Assembly: GCA_015488935.1 (NCBI GenBank)
Contig: WFMU01000211.1
Span: 1-6,252 of the forward strand
Direction: 5' to 3'
Length of the DNA: 6,252 nt
From: Flavobacteriaceae bacterium
Lineage (GTDB): Bacteria > Bacteroidota > Bacteroidia > Flavobacteriales > Flavobacteriaceae
Part shown: positions 1 to 6,252 of the stretch, piece after piece
Layout of the letters: each line of letters opens with the position of its first letter
Position numbering within the stretch: the stretch's first letter is position 1
Made by a program: the position numbers and the translations under genes
Notes under the pieces: model-generated
Database searches by the model: none
What the model saw: only the letters and a program-made list of their open reading frames with translations
Told to the model about the DNA's origin: nothing

Positions 1-579
1 AGTTTTTATGGAGTGCCAAATGCAGATAATACAGCAATTGCAGTAAACTGGGAAACCTTACGAGAATTCCAAAATGCAACCTTTGTACTAGAAACAAGTT
101 ATGGAACACCAGATAACTTTACAGAAATAAACCAACAAGCAGGAAACGGAACAACAGAAACACCAGCACAATTTAATTATACAGATACCGCATTTGGAAG
201 TAATACAACCATTTACTACCGAATAAAAATGATAGATACTCAAGGTAATTTTACTTACAGTTCTATTATTGAAGTAAACCTATCTACATTAGGAGTAGAA
301 AACCAAGGATTAGATAAACTCAATTTAGAAATCTATCCAAATCCAATAAAAAATGAGGACGTAACCCTTAAGTTAAATTCTAAGTTTACAGACAAAAATG
401 CAAAATTAGAAATGTATAGCCTACAAGGAAAACGATTGGTAGTACAAGCATTAAATGTAAAAGAAGGAAACAATAGTTTTAAACTAAAAATTGGAACTAA
501 TGTAACAAATGGTGTATATTTTGTAAAAGTAACCACAGCAGGATATATTAAAACGGTAAAATTAATAATCGAAAAATAA
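1..579 (+). CDS. Secreted protein, 3' part: FnIII-like segment plus type IX secretion sorting domain (5' end outside window)
   Basis: The frame is open from base 1 (S-F-Y-G-V-P...) to TAA at 577-579, giving 192 residues. A GTG at 13 is probably internal, because the frame continues upstream past the window edge and no signal peptide is present. Residues about 10-95 look like the FnIII-type beta-sandwich often found just before Bacteroidota sorting domains, with VNWET near the start and IYYRIKMIDTQGNFTYS near the end. Residues about 106-192 match the type A T9SS C-terminal domain: LEIYPNP at 109-115, LEMYSLQGK at 136-144, NGVYFVKV at 170-177 and a KLIIEK terminus. In this family the domain directs outer-membrane translocation by T9SS, after which it is cleaved and the protein is released or attached to the surface. 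The catalytic or binding part lies upstream and is not visible, so the function is unknown. A D-T-A triplet at 62-64 fits the Bacteroidota O-glycosylation pattern, which is weak evidence. A terminator follows 44 bases after the stop. Confidence 0.9.
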   Translation, partial: SFYGVPNADNTAIAVNWETLREFQNATFVLETSYGTPDNFTEINQQAGNGTTETPAQFNYTDTAFGSNTTIYYRIKMIDTQGNFTYSSIIEVNLSTLGVENQGLDKLNLEIYPNPIKNEDVTLKLNSKFTDKNAKLEMYSLQGKRLVVQALNVKEGNNSFKLKIGTNVTNGVYFVKVTTAGYIKTVKLIIEK

Positions 580-622
580 GTTTAGTTATTCGGCAAATAA
601 ATTAAATTACTAAGAATATATT

Positions 623-677
623 ATCCTATCAAACAACAAAGAATGTATTAATTCTTTTACGTTTGATAGGATTTTTT
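623..677 (+). terminator. Two-tier Rho-independent terminator of the T9SS-protein gene
   Basis: A 12-bp perfect outer stem is formed by 623-634 (ATCCTATCAAAC) and 661-672 (GTTTGATAGGAT). Inside it, after a symmetric 3x3 internal loop, is a 7-bp stem (AAAGAAT at 638-644 with ATTCTTT at 651-657) capped by a 6-base loop. A run of six T (672-677) follows. Position after the stop codon, stem and T-run together support intrinsic termination on the + strand. The minus strand lacks an equivalent T-run, so it is probably not bidirectional. Confidence 0.87.
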
Positions 678-846
678 ACATTAATAACACGAGTTCAACA
701 TAAAAATTATTAAAAATGAATTAATAAGAATTTTTAAATTCTCAAAAAAAGACCAAAAAAATTAATTATTCATAATTTATTTTACAGTTTTTATCAATAC
801 TATAAAACGAATAAATATCCCTACAATACATTTTAATAATTGCCTC
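678..846. other. AT-rich intergenic region, no gene recognised
   Basis: This stretch between the terminator and the aconitase promoter element holds no credible reading frame. A minus-strand open frame covering it runs into the start of the aconitase gene and encodes low-complexity hydrophobic sequence, as expected of a shadow. The only structure seen is a weak AT-only-type inverted repeat at 727-742 (AGAATTT, two bases, AAATTCT), which could arise by chance at this base composition. It probably contains the upstream part of the aconitase promoter region. Confidence 0.6.
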
Positions 847-854
847 TATTTTTG
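847..854 (+). promoter_or_regulatory. Probable aconitase promoter, Bacteroidota -7 element
   Basis: TATTTTTG at 847-854 is an exact match to the TAnnTTTG -7 consensus known for the Bacteroidota primary sigma factor. It would place transcription start near 859-862 and give a leader of about 35 bases before the ATG at 897. I could not find a TTG or TTTG -33 element at the usual distance upstream, so the call rests on the -7 match and its position. Confidence 0.6.
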
Positions 855-857
855 TAA

Positions 858-867
858 TTTCGCGAAA
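858..867. promoter_or_regulatory. Perfect 10-bp palindrome at the predicted aconitase transcription start
   Basis: TTTCGCGAAA is fully self-complementary and begins four bases after the -7 element, so it would overlap the transcription start. The CGCG core stands out in a region that is otherwise nearly all A and T. It could be an operator for a dimeric regulator, or simply the start-site sequence of this promoter; no regulator can be named from the sequence. Confidence 0.3.
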
Positions 868-896
868 CACAAATATTAATATTAAAAATAGAATAT

Positions 897-3161
897 ATGG
901 CATTTGATATTGAAATGATAAAAGGAGTTTACAACAGAATGAAACAAAATGTTGATAAAGCTCGTCAAATTGTAGGAAAACCATTAACACTAGCAGAAAA
1001 AATATTATATAACCACCTTTGGGATGCAAATACAAACAAAGCATTTACAAGAGGAAAAGATTATGTAGATTTTGCACCAGACCGTATTGCATGTCAAGAT
1101 GCAACAGCACAAATGGCATTATTGCAATTTATGCAAGCAGGAAAAAAAGAAGTAGCAGTACCAACAACAGTACACTGTGACCATTTAATTCAAGCAAAAA
1201 TTGGCGCAGATAAAGACTTACAAGAAGCAATAAATAATTCGAGCGAAGTATTTAACTTTTTACAATCTGTATCTAATAAATACGGTATCGGATTCTGGAA
1301 ACCAGGAGCAGGAATCATTCATCAAGTAGTGTTAGAAAATTATGCCTTTCCAGGTGGAATGATGATTGGTACAGACTCACATACTGTAAATGCAGGAGGA
1401 TTAGGAATGGTTGCCATTGGTGTAGGAGGAGCAGATGCCGTAGATGTAATGGCAGGAATGCCGTGGGAACTTAAATTCCCAAAACTAATAGGTGTTAAAT
1501 TAACAGGAAAATTATCTGGCTGGACAGCTCCAAAAGATGTGATACTAAAAGTAGCAGGAATTCTAACAGCAAAAGGAGGAACAGACTGTATCGTAGAATA
1601 CTTTGGAGAAGGAGCAAAAGCAATCTCGGCAACAGGAAAAGGAACAATATGTAATATGGGAGCAGAAATTGGAGCAACCACATCTACCTTTGGATACGAT
1701 GATGCAATGGAACGCTATTTAAGAGCAACAAACAGAGCAGATGTTGCAGATGCAGCAAACGAAATAAGAGCTTACCTAACAGGAGATGATGAAGTATATG
1801 AAAATCCAGAAAACTATTTTGACCAAGTAATAGAAATAAACTTAAACACGTTAAAACCGCACTTAAACGGACCATTTACACCAGATTTAGCAACTCCTGT
1901 TGGTGCAGAAATGACTAAAAAAGCAACTGCAAACGGATGGCCTCTACAAGTAGAGTGGGGATTAATAGGCTCTTGTACAAACTCTTCTTACGAAGACTTA
2001 TCTAGAGCAGCATCTATTGCAAAACAAGCCGTAGATAAAGGGTTGGTGGCAAAAGCAGAATTCGGAATTAACCCTGGCTCAGAACAAGTACGCTATACCG
2101 CAGAAAGAGACGGTTTATTACAAATATTTGAAGACTTAGATGCAAAAATATTTACCAATGCTTGTGGTCCATGTATCGGACAATGGGCAAGAGAAGGAGC
2201 AGAAAACCAACCAAAAAATACTATCGTACACTCTTTTAATAGAAATTTCTCTAAAAGAGCAGATGGAAATCCAAATACACACGCCTTTGTAGCATCACCA
2301 TCAATGGTGGCAGCAGTAGCAATATCAGGAAAATTGGACTTTAATCCAATGACTGATAAATTAATAAATAAAGATGGTGATGAAATAATGTTCGATGAAC
2401 CAACAGGTTTTGAATTACCACCAAAAGGATTTGACGTAAAAGACCCAGGATATGTAGCACCAATGGCAGACGGCTCTGGAGTAGAAGTAAAAGTAAGCTC
2501 CGATTCAAAAAGATTACAATTACTAACACCTTTTAAACCAATAAAAGGAAATATAAAAGGAGCAAAATTATTAATAAAAGCATTCGGAAAATGTACCACA
2601 GACCACATCTCTATGGCAGGTCCATGGTTGCGATTTAGAGGACATTTAGACAATATCTCTAATAACATGTTAATTGGTGCAGTAAATGCATTCAATAAAA
2701 AAACCAATACAATTAAAAACCAATTAACAGGAGAATACGGTCCAGTACCAGATACAGCAAGAGCATATAAAGCAGCAGGAGTACCTACTGTAGTAGTTGG
2801 TGACCATAATTATGGGGAAGGATCTTCTAGAGAACATGCAGCAATGGAACCAAGACACTTAGGCGTAGTTGCCGTAATTGTAAAATCTTTTGCAAGAATA
2901 CACGAAACAAACCTTAAAAAACAAGGTATGTTAGGACTAACCTTTGCAAAGGAAAGCGACTATGATTTAATTCAAGAAGACGATACATTTAACTTTATAG
3001 ATTTAACAGAATTTGCTTACGGAAAACCACTAACACTAGAAATAGTGCATAAAGATGGAACAAAAGACATCATAAAATTAAACCATACTTATAACGAAGG
3101 ACAAATAGCTTGGTTTAAAGAAGGTTCGGCATTAAATCTGATTAAAAAAGAAAACGCTTAA
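897..3161 (+). CDS. acn: Aconitate hydratase (mitochondrial-type aconitase)
   Basis: This cytoplasmic TCA-cycle enzyme interconverts citrate and isocitrate through cis-aconitate using a [4Fe-4S] cluster. The 754-residue length and sequence match the mitochondrial-type family rather than the longer AcnA (about 890) or AcnB (about 865) of E. coli. Cluster ligands are C360 ([10 protein letters not shown]) and C423/C426 ([10 protein letters not shown]). Active-site positions by family comparison are Q67, D95-H96 (HCDH), D160-S161-H162 (GTDSH), N448-R449 and R454 (SFNRNFSKR), R581 (RFRGHLDN) and S643-S644-R645 (GEGSSRE). All are present. The large N-terminal cluster-binding part spans roughly 1-500 and the C-terminal swivel domain roughly 540-754. 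MAFDIEM is a family-like N-terminus, the ATG follows an A-rich leader with no Shine-Dalgarno, and a -7 element lies 42 bases upstream. The gene is flanked by terminators, so it is probably monocistronic. No frameshift or missing residue was seen. Symbol usage varies (acn or acnA). Confidence 0.98.
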   Translation: MAFDIEMIKGVYNRMKQNVDKARQIVGKPLTLAEKILYNHLWDANTNKAFTRGKDYVDFAPDRIACQDATAQMALLQFMQAGKKEVAVPTTVHCDHLIQAKIGADKDLQEAINNSSEVFNFLQSVSNKYGIGFWKPGAGIIHQVVLENYAFPGGMMIGTDSHTVNAGGLGMVAIGVGGADAVDVMAGMPWELKFPKLIGVKLTGKLSGWTAPKDVILKVAGILTAKGGTDCIVEYFGEGAKAISATGKGTICNMGAEIGATTSTFGYDDAMERYLRATNRADVADAANEIRAYLTGDDEVYENPENYFDQVIEINLNTLKPHLNGPFTPDLATPVGAEMTKKATANGWPLQVEWGLIGSCTNSSYEDLSRAASIAKQAVDKGLVAKAEFGINPGSEQVRYTAERDGLLQIFEDLDAKIFTNACGPCIGQWAREGAENQPKNTIVHSFNRNFSKRADGNPNTHAFVASPSMVAAVAISGKLDFNPMTDKLINKDGDEIMFDEPTGFELPPKGFDVKDPGYVAPMADGSGVEVKVSSDSKRLQLLTPFKPIKGNIKGAKLLIKAFGKCTTDHISMAGPWLRFRGHLDNISNNMLIGAVNAFNKKTNTIKNQLTGEYGPVPDTARAYKAAGVPTVVVGDHNYGEGSSREHAAMEPRHLGVVAVIVKSFARIHETNLKKQGMLGLTFAKESDYDLIQEDDTFNFIDLTEFAYGKPLTLEIVHKDGTKDIIKLNHTYNEGQIAWFKEGSALNLIKKENA

Positions 3162-3188
3162 AACCGTTTAACATAAATTTTAAAAAAG

Positions 3189-3220
3189 AAAACTTCTTAT
3201 TAACTTAAGAAGTTTTTTTT
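3189..3220 (+). terminator. Rho-independent terminator after aconitase
   Basis: An 11-bp perfect stem is formed by 3189-3199 (AAAACTTCTTA) and 3206-3216 (TAAGAAGTTTT) with the 6-base loop TTAACT. Eight T run from 3213 to 3220, partly inside the stem. It lies 27 bases after the aconitase stop. The A-run on the 5' side could give some activity on the opposite strand too, but no gene converges here. Confidence 0.88.
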
Positions 3221-3244
3221 GTTAGATTAATTTAATTATTTTTA
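3218..3244 (+). promoter_or_regulatory. Possible promoter of the hydrolase-glpK pair
   Basis: TATTTTTA at 3237-3244 differs from the Bacteroidota -7 consensus TAnnTTTG at the last base only. A TTTG at 3218-3221 could serve as the -33 element, but the 15-base spacing is shorter than usual and the site overlaps the terminator T-run. A promoter is expected here because a terminator precedes the gene, but AT-rich DNA gives such near matches easily. Confidence 0.3.
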
Positions 3245-3262
3245 ACACACAAAACAACATAT

Positions 3263-4096
3263 ATGTCATCAAAAACATTTTATTTCGAACTAAATAAAAC
3301 AAAACTTTTTGGTCAAATTTGGCAACCAAAAACACCAAAAGCAGTCGTAGTTTTAGTACACGGTATGGGAGAACATATTTTTAGATATACAGATTTTGTT
3401 ATACCCAAATTACTAGAGAATGATTTTGCAGTGATTGGTTTTGACCAATTTGGTCACGGAAAAAGCGAAGGAAAAAGAGGACATTGTCCAAATTACGAAG
3501 CCTTGTTAAATATGATAGATGTTGTAATAAAAAAAGGAGAAGAACAGTTTTTAAACATCCCAATATATTTGTATGGACATAGTATGGGCGGAAATTTAGT
3601 GATTAATTATACCCTAAGAAAAGCAAAAAAACTAAAAGGAATAATTGCAACAAGTCCATTTTTGCAATTGGCATTTCAACCACCAAAATGGAAAATGCTT
3701 ATAGGTAAACTATTATTAAAAATAGCACCATCTGTAGCTTTGCCAAGCGAGTTGGAAGTTGCAGCAATATCTAGAGATAAAAACGAAGTAAAAATATACG
3801 AAGAAGATAAACTAGTACACGATAAAATAAGTCCAATGTACTCCTTTCCGATTATGGAAAGTGGCAAATGGGCAATTAAAAATGTCGATAAACTAAAAAT
3901 ACCAATGTTAGTTTTACACGGAACTGGCGATAGAATCATTGCCTATAAGGCATCCGAAGAATTTTGTAGTAAAACACAAAAAGCAACATTAAAACTATTT
4001 GACGATGGTTACCACGAGCTACATCACGATTTATGTAAAGAAGAATTTATGGAAACCATAATAACATGGCTAAATAAAAATCTGGCAGATGGATAA
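3263..4096 (+). CDS. Alpha/beta hydrolase, monoacylglycerol lipase / lysophospholipase-like
   Basis: This 277-residue serine hydrolase resembles the monoacylglycerol lipase (serine aminopeptidase S33, Hydrolase_4) group. Visible motifs are the oxyanion-side HGMGEH at 33-38, FDQFGHGKSEG at 60-70, the nucleophile elbow GHSMGG at 105-110 with S107, LVHDKIS at 184-190 shared with bacterial monoacylglycerol lipases, the acid D223 (HGTGDRI) and catalytic H251 (GYHELHHD). Residues about 135-195 form the expected cap. No signal peptide or membrane segment is seen, so it should be cytoplasmic. The likely reaction is release of fatty acid from monoacylglycerol or a lysophospholipid; the exact substrate cannot be read from sequence. 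Its last 8 bases overlap the start of glpK, which favours a glycerol-releasing role. The ATG at 3263 is the first in the frame after an in-frame TAA at 3233, and the length suits the family. Confidence 0.9.
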   Translation: MSSKTFYFELNKTKLFGQIWQPKTPKAVVVLVHGMGEHIFRYTDFVIPKLLENDFAVIGFDQFGHGKSEGKRGHCPNYEALLNMIDVVIKKGEEQFLNIPIYLYGHSMGGNLVINYTLRKAKKLKGIIATSPFLQLAFQPPKWKMLIGKLLLKIAPSVALPSELEVAAISRDKNEVKIYEEDKLVHDKISPMYSFPIMESGKWAIKNVDKLKIPMLVLHGTGDRIIAYKASEEFCSKTQKATLKLFDDGYHELHHDLCKEEFMETIITWLNKNLADG

Positions 4097-5573
4097 GAAA
4101 TATATCATTGCATTTGATCAAGGAACTACAAGTACAAGAACCATTTTGTTTAATCAATTAGGAGAAATTGTTGCAATAGCTCAAAAAGAATTAACACAGT
4201 ATTATCCCAAATCAGGTTGGGTAGAGCACAATCCAATTGAAATATATGAAGACCAAAAGAAAACATTTGATGAGGTTATAAAAAAAGCGAATATAAATCC
4301 AAGAGAAATTGCAGGAATTGGTATAACAAACCAAAGAGAAACAACGGTTATTTGGGAAAAAGATTCAGGAAAACCAATATACAATGCTATTGTTTGGCTA
4401 GATAATAGAACAACAGAGATTTGTGATGAACTAAAAAATAAAAAACTAGAAAAGTATATTAACGAAACCACAGGCTTGGTTATAGATTCTTATTTTTCGG
4501 CAACAAAAATAAAATGGATTTTAGATAATGTAGCAGGAGCAAGGGAACAAGCCAATGCAGGAAAATTACTTTTTGGAACTATTGATAGTTGGTTGATATA
4601 TAAATTTTCCAAAGAAAAAAATCATGTTACCGATCATACAAATGCATCGAGAACCTTATGTTACGATATTAAAAACTTAAAATGGGATAGTAAAATATTA
4701 AAAGCATTAGACATTCCAAAAACCATGATGCCAAAAGTACAATTATCCTCTTCTTATTTTGGAACAGTAGATTATAACGGAATAGAAACACCAATTTTTG
4801 GTGTAGCAGGAGACCAACAAGCATCTTTATTTGGACATGGTGGTTTTGAAACAGGCATGGCAAAAAACACCTATGGAACAGGTTGTTTTATGCTGTTAAA
4901 TACAGGAGATAAATTTATAAAATCCAAGAACGGATTACTCACTACATTAACGGCAAGTACAGAAAACACACCAATAAATTATGCATTAGAAGGTAGTATT
5001 TTTATTGGAGGAGTTTCTATACAATGGTTGCGAGACAAACTTAAAATAATAACTTCCGCAAAAGAAACCGAGCAAATATGTAATGCCATACCAGCACTAA
5101 CAGATTTGTATTTTGTACCAGCATTTGCAGGGTTAGGAGCACCACATTGGCACACAAAAGCAAAAGGAAGCATTTACGGATTAACTTTAGATATTGGAAG
5201 AGAACAAATCATAAAAGCAACAGTTGAAGCGTTGGCATATCAAACAAAAGACGTTTTAAATGCCATGGTAAGTGATAGTAATCAACCATTAAAAGAATTG
5301 AAAGTAGATGGTGGAGCAAGTGCAAACAATTACTTAATGCAATTTCAATCCGACATATTAAAAATTACTGTTGAAAGACCAAAAATGCTAGAAATTACAG
5401 CACTTGGTGTCGCATTTTTAGCTGGATTGAAAGCTGGTATTTGGACAAAAAAGGATATTTCTAAAATTAAGAAAATAGATAAAAAATTTATGCCATTAAT
5501 GGAAGTGCATGAAAGTGATAAAAAGTACGAAGGTTGGCAAAAAGCCGTACAAAGAACAAAACAGGATTTTTAA
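4089..5573 (+). CDS. glpK: Glycerol kinase
   Basis: This 494-residue cytoplasmic FGGY-family enzyme phosphorylates glycerol with ATP to sn-glycerol 3-phosphate. Matching motifs are the phosphate-binding DQGTTSTR at 10-17, NQRETT at 81-86 giving R83-E84 for glycerol binding, Y135 (DSYFSATK), GDQQASLFG at 241-249 giving D242 and Q243, YGTGCF at 262-267, FAGLGAPHW at 346-354 and the nucleotide-binding DGGASANNYLMQFQSD at 407-422. Length and motif spacing are normal. Two regulatory sites known in relatives look absent. The Firmicute YHFFG segment with the HPr-phosphorylated histidine is replaced by DYNGIETPI at 228-236. The E. coli fructose-1,6-bisphosphate loop (GGxR) is also missing there. The C-terminal part MEVHESDKKYEGW does not match the E. 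coli IIAGlc-binding stretch. The ATG lies inside the upstream hydrolase gene, so translation is probably coupled. No glpF or glpD is in the window. Confidence 0.97.
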   Translation: MDKKYIIAFDQGTTSTRTILFNQLGEIVAIAQKELTQYYPKSGWVEHNPIEIYEDQKKTFDEVIKKANINPREIAGIGITNQRETTVIWEKDSGKPIYNAIVWLDNRTTEICDELKNKKLEKYINETTGLVIDSYFSATKIKWILDNVAGAREQANAGKLLFGTIDSWLIYKFSKEKNHVTDHTNASRTLCYDIKNLKWDSKILKALDIPKTMMPKVQLSSSYFGTVDYNGIETPIFGVAGDQQASLFGHGGFETGMAKNTYGTGCFMLLNTGDKFIKSKNGLLTTLTASTENTPINYALEGSIFIGGVSIQWLRDKLKIITSAKETEQICNAIPALTDLYFVPAFAGLGAPHWHTKAKGSIYGLTLDIGREQIIKATVEALAYQTKDVLNAMVSDSNQPLKELKVDGGASANNYLMQFQSDILKITVERPKMLEITALGVAFLAGLKAGIWTKKDISKIKKIDKKFMPLMEVHESDKKYEGWQKAVQRTKQDF

Positions 5574-5640
5574 TTAAAAAATGAATAAAAGGAACAACAT
5601 TTGATGGTATTGTATTAATTTTACTATTTAAACGAAATAA

Positions 5641-6252
5641 ATGAAACAAGTTTGGTACTTAGAATGTGTAAATCTGTTTAAGATTATTTGTCCGCATCAA
5701 TATAGGGATTATAAAAATACGCATACACTTGATACCTACAAAAAGAAAGATTATATCTATTTTGATGAAGATGCATCACAAACCATCTATTTAATAAATT
5801 CAGGAAAAGTAAAATTAGGATACTATACCGAAGATGGAAAAGAAATAGTAAAATCTATTTTAAGTAAAGGCGAAGTGTTTGGCGAAAAAGCATTTTTAGG
5901 AGAAGGTAAAAGAAACGAATTTGCACAATCTATAGATAGTAAAACTGTAATTTGTCCGATACCAGTTGCCACACTCCAAAATATGATGAAAGACAATACC
6001 TCATTCGCCTTGAGCTTTTATAAATTTATTGGATTTCGAATAAAAAAACTAGAAAGAAGATTAGAAATTTTATTATTTAAAGATGTTAGAAAAAGAACTT
6101 TAGAGTTTATTGATGAATTAAAAGACGAATTTGGAAAAGAATTACTAAATGGAGAAATACTCATAAAACACCCATATTCACAAAAAGAAATAGCCTGTTT
6201 AATAGGAACATCAAGACCATCCTTAAATATTATTATGAACGATTTAAAAAAT
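5641..6252 (+). CDS. Crp/Fnr-family transcriptional regulator (3' end outside window)
   Basis: The frame opens at ATG 5641, immediately after an in-frame TAA at 5638-5640, and is still open at 6252: 204 codons of an expected 210-235. Residues about 28-118 form a cyclic-nucleotide-binding-type beta-roll (IYLINSGKVKLGYYTEDGKE at 49-68, GEVFGEKAFLG at 77-87). A dimerisation helix follows at about 120-145 (FRIKKLERRLE), then a winged helix-turn-helix from about 148, with recognition part HPYSQKEIACLIGTSRPSLN at 177-196. The missing piece is only the wing and C-terminus. The E. coli CRP cAMP-contact pair R-S is not conserved (KRNEFA at 90-95), so cAMP binding is doubtful. C9, C17, C105 and C186 are present but do not form the FNR CX2CX5C cluster pattern. 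It lies 67 bases after glpK with no terminator seen between, so it may share that transcript; AACATTTG at 5596-5603 is a one-mismatch -7 candidate for its own promoter. Target genes are unknown. Confidence 0.93.
   Translation, partial: MKQVWYLECVNLFKIICPHQYRDYKNTHTLDTYKKKDYIYFDEDASQTIYLINSGKVKLGYYTEDGKEIVKSILSKGEVFGEKAFLGEGKRNEFAQSIDSKTVICPIPVATLQNMMKDNTSFALSFYKFIGFRIKKLERRLEILLFKDVRKRTLEFIDELKDEFGKELLNGEILIKHPYSQKEIACLIGTSRPSLNIIMNDLKN

Noticed and set aside
13..579. GTG at 13 as the true start of the first gene
   Set aside because: The frame stays open to base 1, the product would lack the signal peptide that T9SS cargo needs, and it would begin inside the FnIII-like segment. The gene is better read as truncated by the window edge.
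727..742. Inverted repeat AGAATTT-TT-AAATTCT upstream of aconitase
   Set aside because: It is short and AT-rich, has no T-run after it on the + strand, and sits in a region with no other signal. It is not convincing as a terminator or an operator.
872..883. 12-base palindrome AATATTAATATT in the aconitase leader
   Set aside because: It is made only of A and T in a leader that is almost entirely A and T, so chance is a sufficient explanation.
766..1044. Minus-strand open frame of 92 codons across the intergenic region and aconitase start
   Set aside because: It would have to start inside the aconitase coding sequence, its hydrophobic stretch comes from the antisense of A-rich codons, and no promoter or family resemblance was seen.
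1340..1683. Minus-strand open frames inside aconitase, including one rich in leucine
   Set aside because: They overlap each other and a certain gene. The leucine-rich translation is the expected antisense reading of glycine, alanine and lysine codons, not a real membrane protein.
2093..2707. Open frame of 204 codons on the minus strand
   Set aside because: It lies entirely inside the aconitase gene, whose protein is complete and conserved throughout. Long antisense open frames are common opposite strongly biased, AT-rich coding sequence, and the translation shows no recognisable domain.
5581..5604. Tiny open frame starting ATGAATAAAAGG after glpK
   Set aside because: It stops after seven codons and has no leader-peptide features such as a run of one amino acid next to an attenuator hairpin.

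Overview
The window looks like a chromosomal segment from a marine-type member of the Bacteroidota, most likely family Flavobacteriaceae. The evidence is very high A+T content, A-rich leaders without Shine-Dalgarno sequences, a TAnnTTTG-type -7 promoter element, a secreted protein ending in a type IX secretion (T9SS) sorting domain, and a 754-residue mitochondrial-type aconitase. All recognisable genes lie on the + strand. I see no rRNA, tRNA, mobile element, CRISPR array or prophage signal.

Layout. (1) 1-579 is the 3' end of a secreted protein: an FnIII-like segment followed by a type A T9SS C-terminal domain. A strong two-tier hairpin terminator follows at 623-677. (2) 580-896 is a 317-base AT-rich intergenic region. 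It holds that terminator, about 170 bases with no recognisable gene, and the probable aconitase promoter: an exact TATTTTTG at 847-854 and a perfect TTTCGCGAAA palindrome at 858-867. (3) 897-3161 is a complete aconitase with all expected cluster and active-site residues, closed by a terminator at 3189-3220. (4) 3263-4096 is a monoacylglycerol-lipase/lysophospholipase-like alpha/beta hydrolase. It overlaps by 8 bases the glycerol kinase gene glpK at 4089-5573. (5) A Crp/Fnr-family regulator starts at 5641, 67 bases after glpK with no visible terminator between, and runs off the window at 6252.

Working together. The aconitase is a monocistronic TCA-cycle gene. The hydrolase and glpK read as a translationally coupled pair: the hydrolase would release glycerol from monoacylglycerols or related lipids, and GlpK would trap it as glycerol 3-phosphate. 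The Crp/Fnr regulator may be co-transcribed with them and may control glycerol or lipid use, but this is inferred from position only.

Overall this is ordinary core-metabolism DNA. I found no strong sign of an undescribed system. The observations most worth a second look are the lipase-glpK overlap, the apparent loss of known allosteric sites in GlpK, and the non-cAMP-like effector pocket of the regulator.
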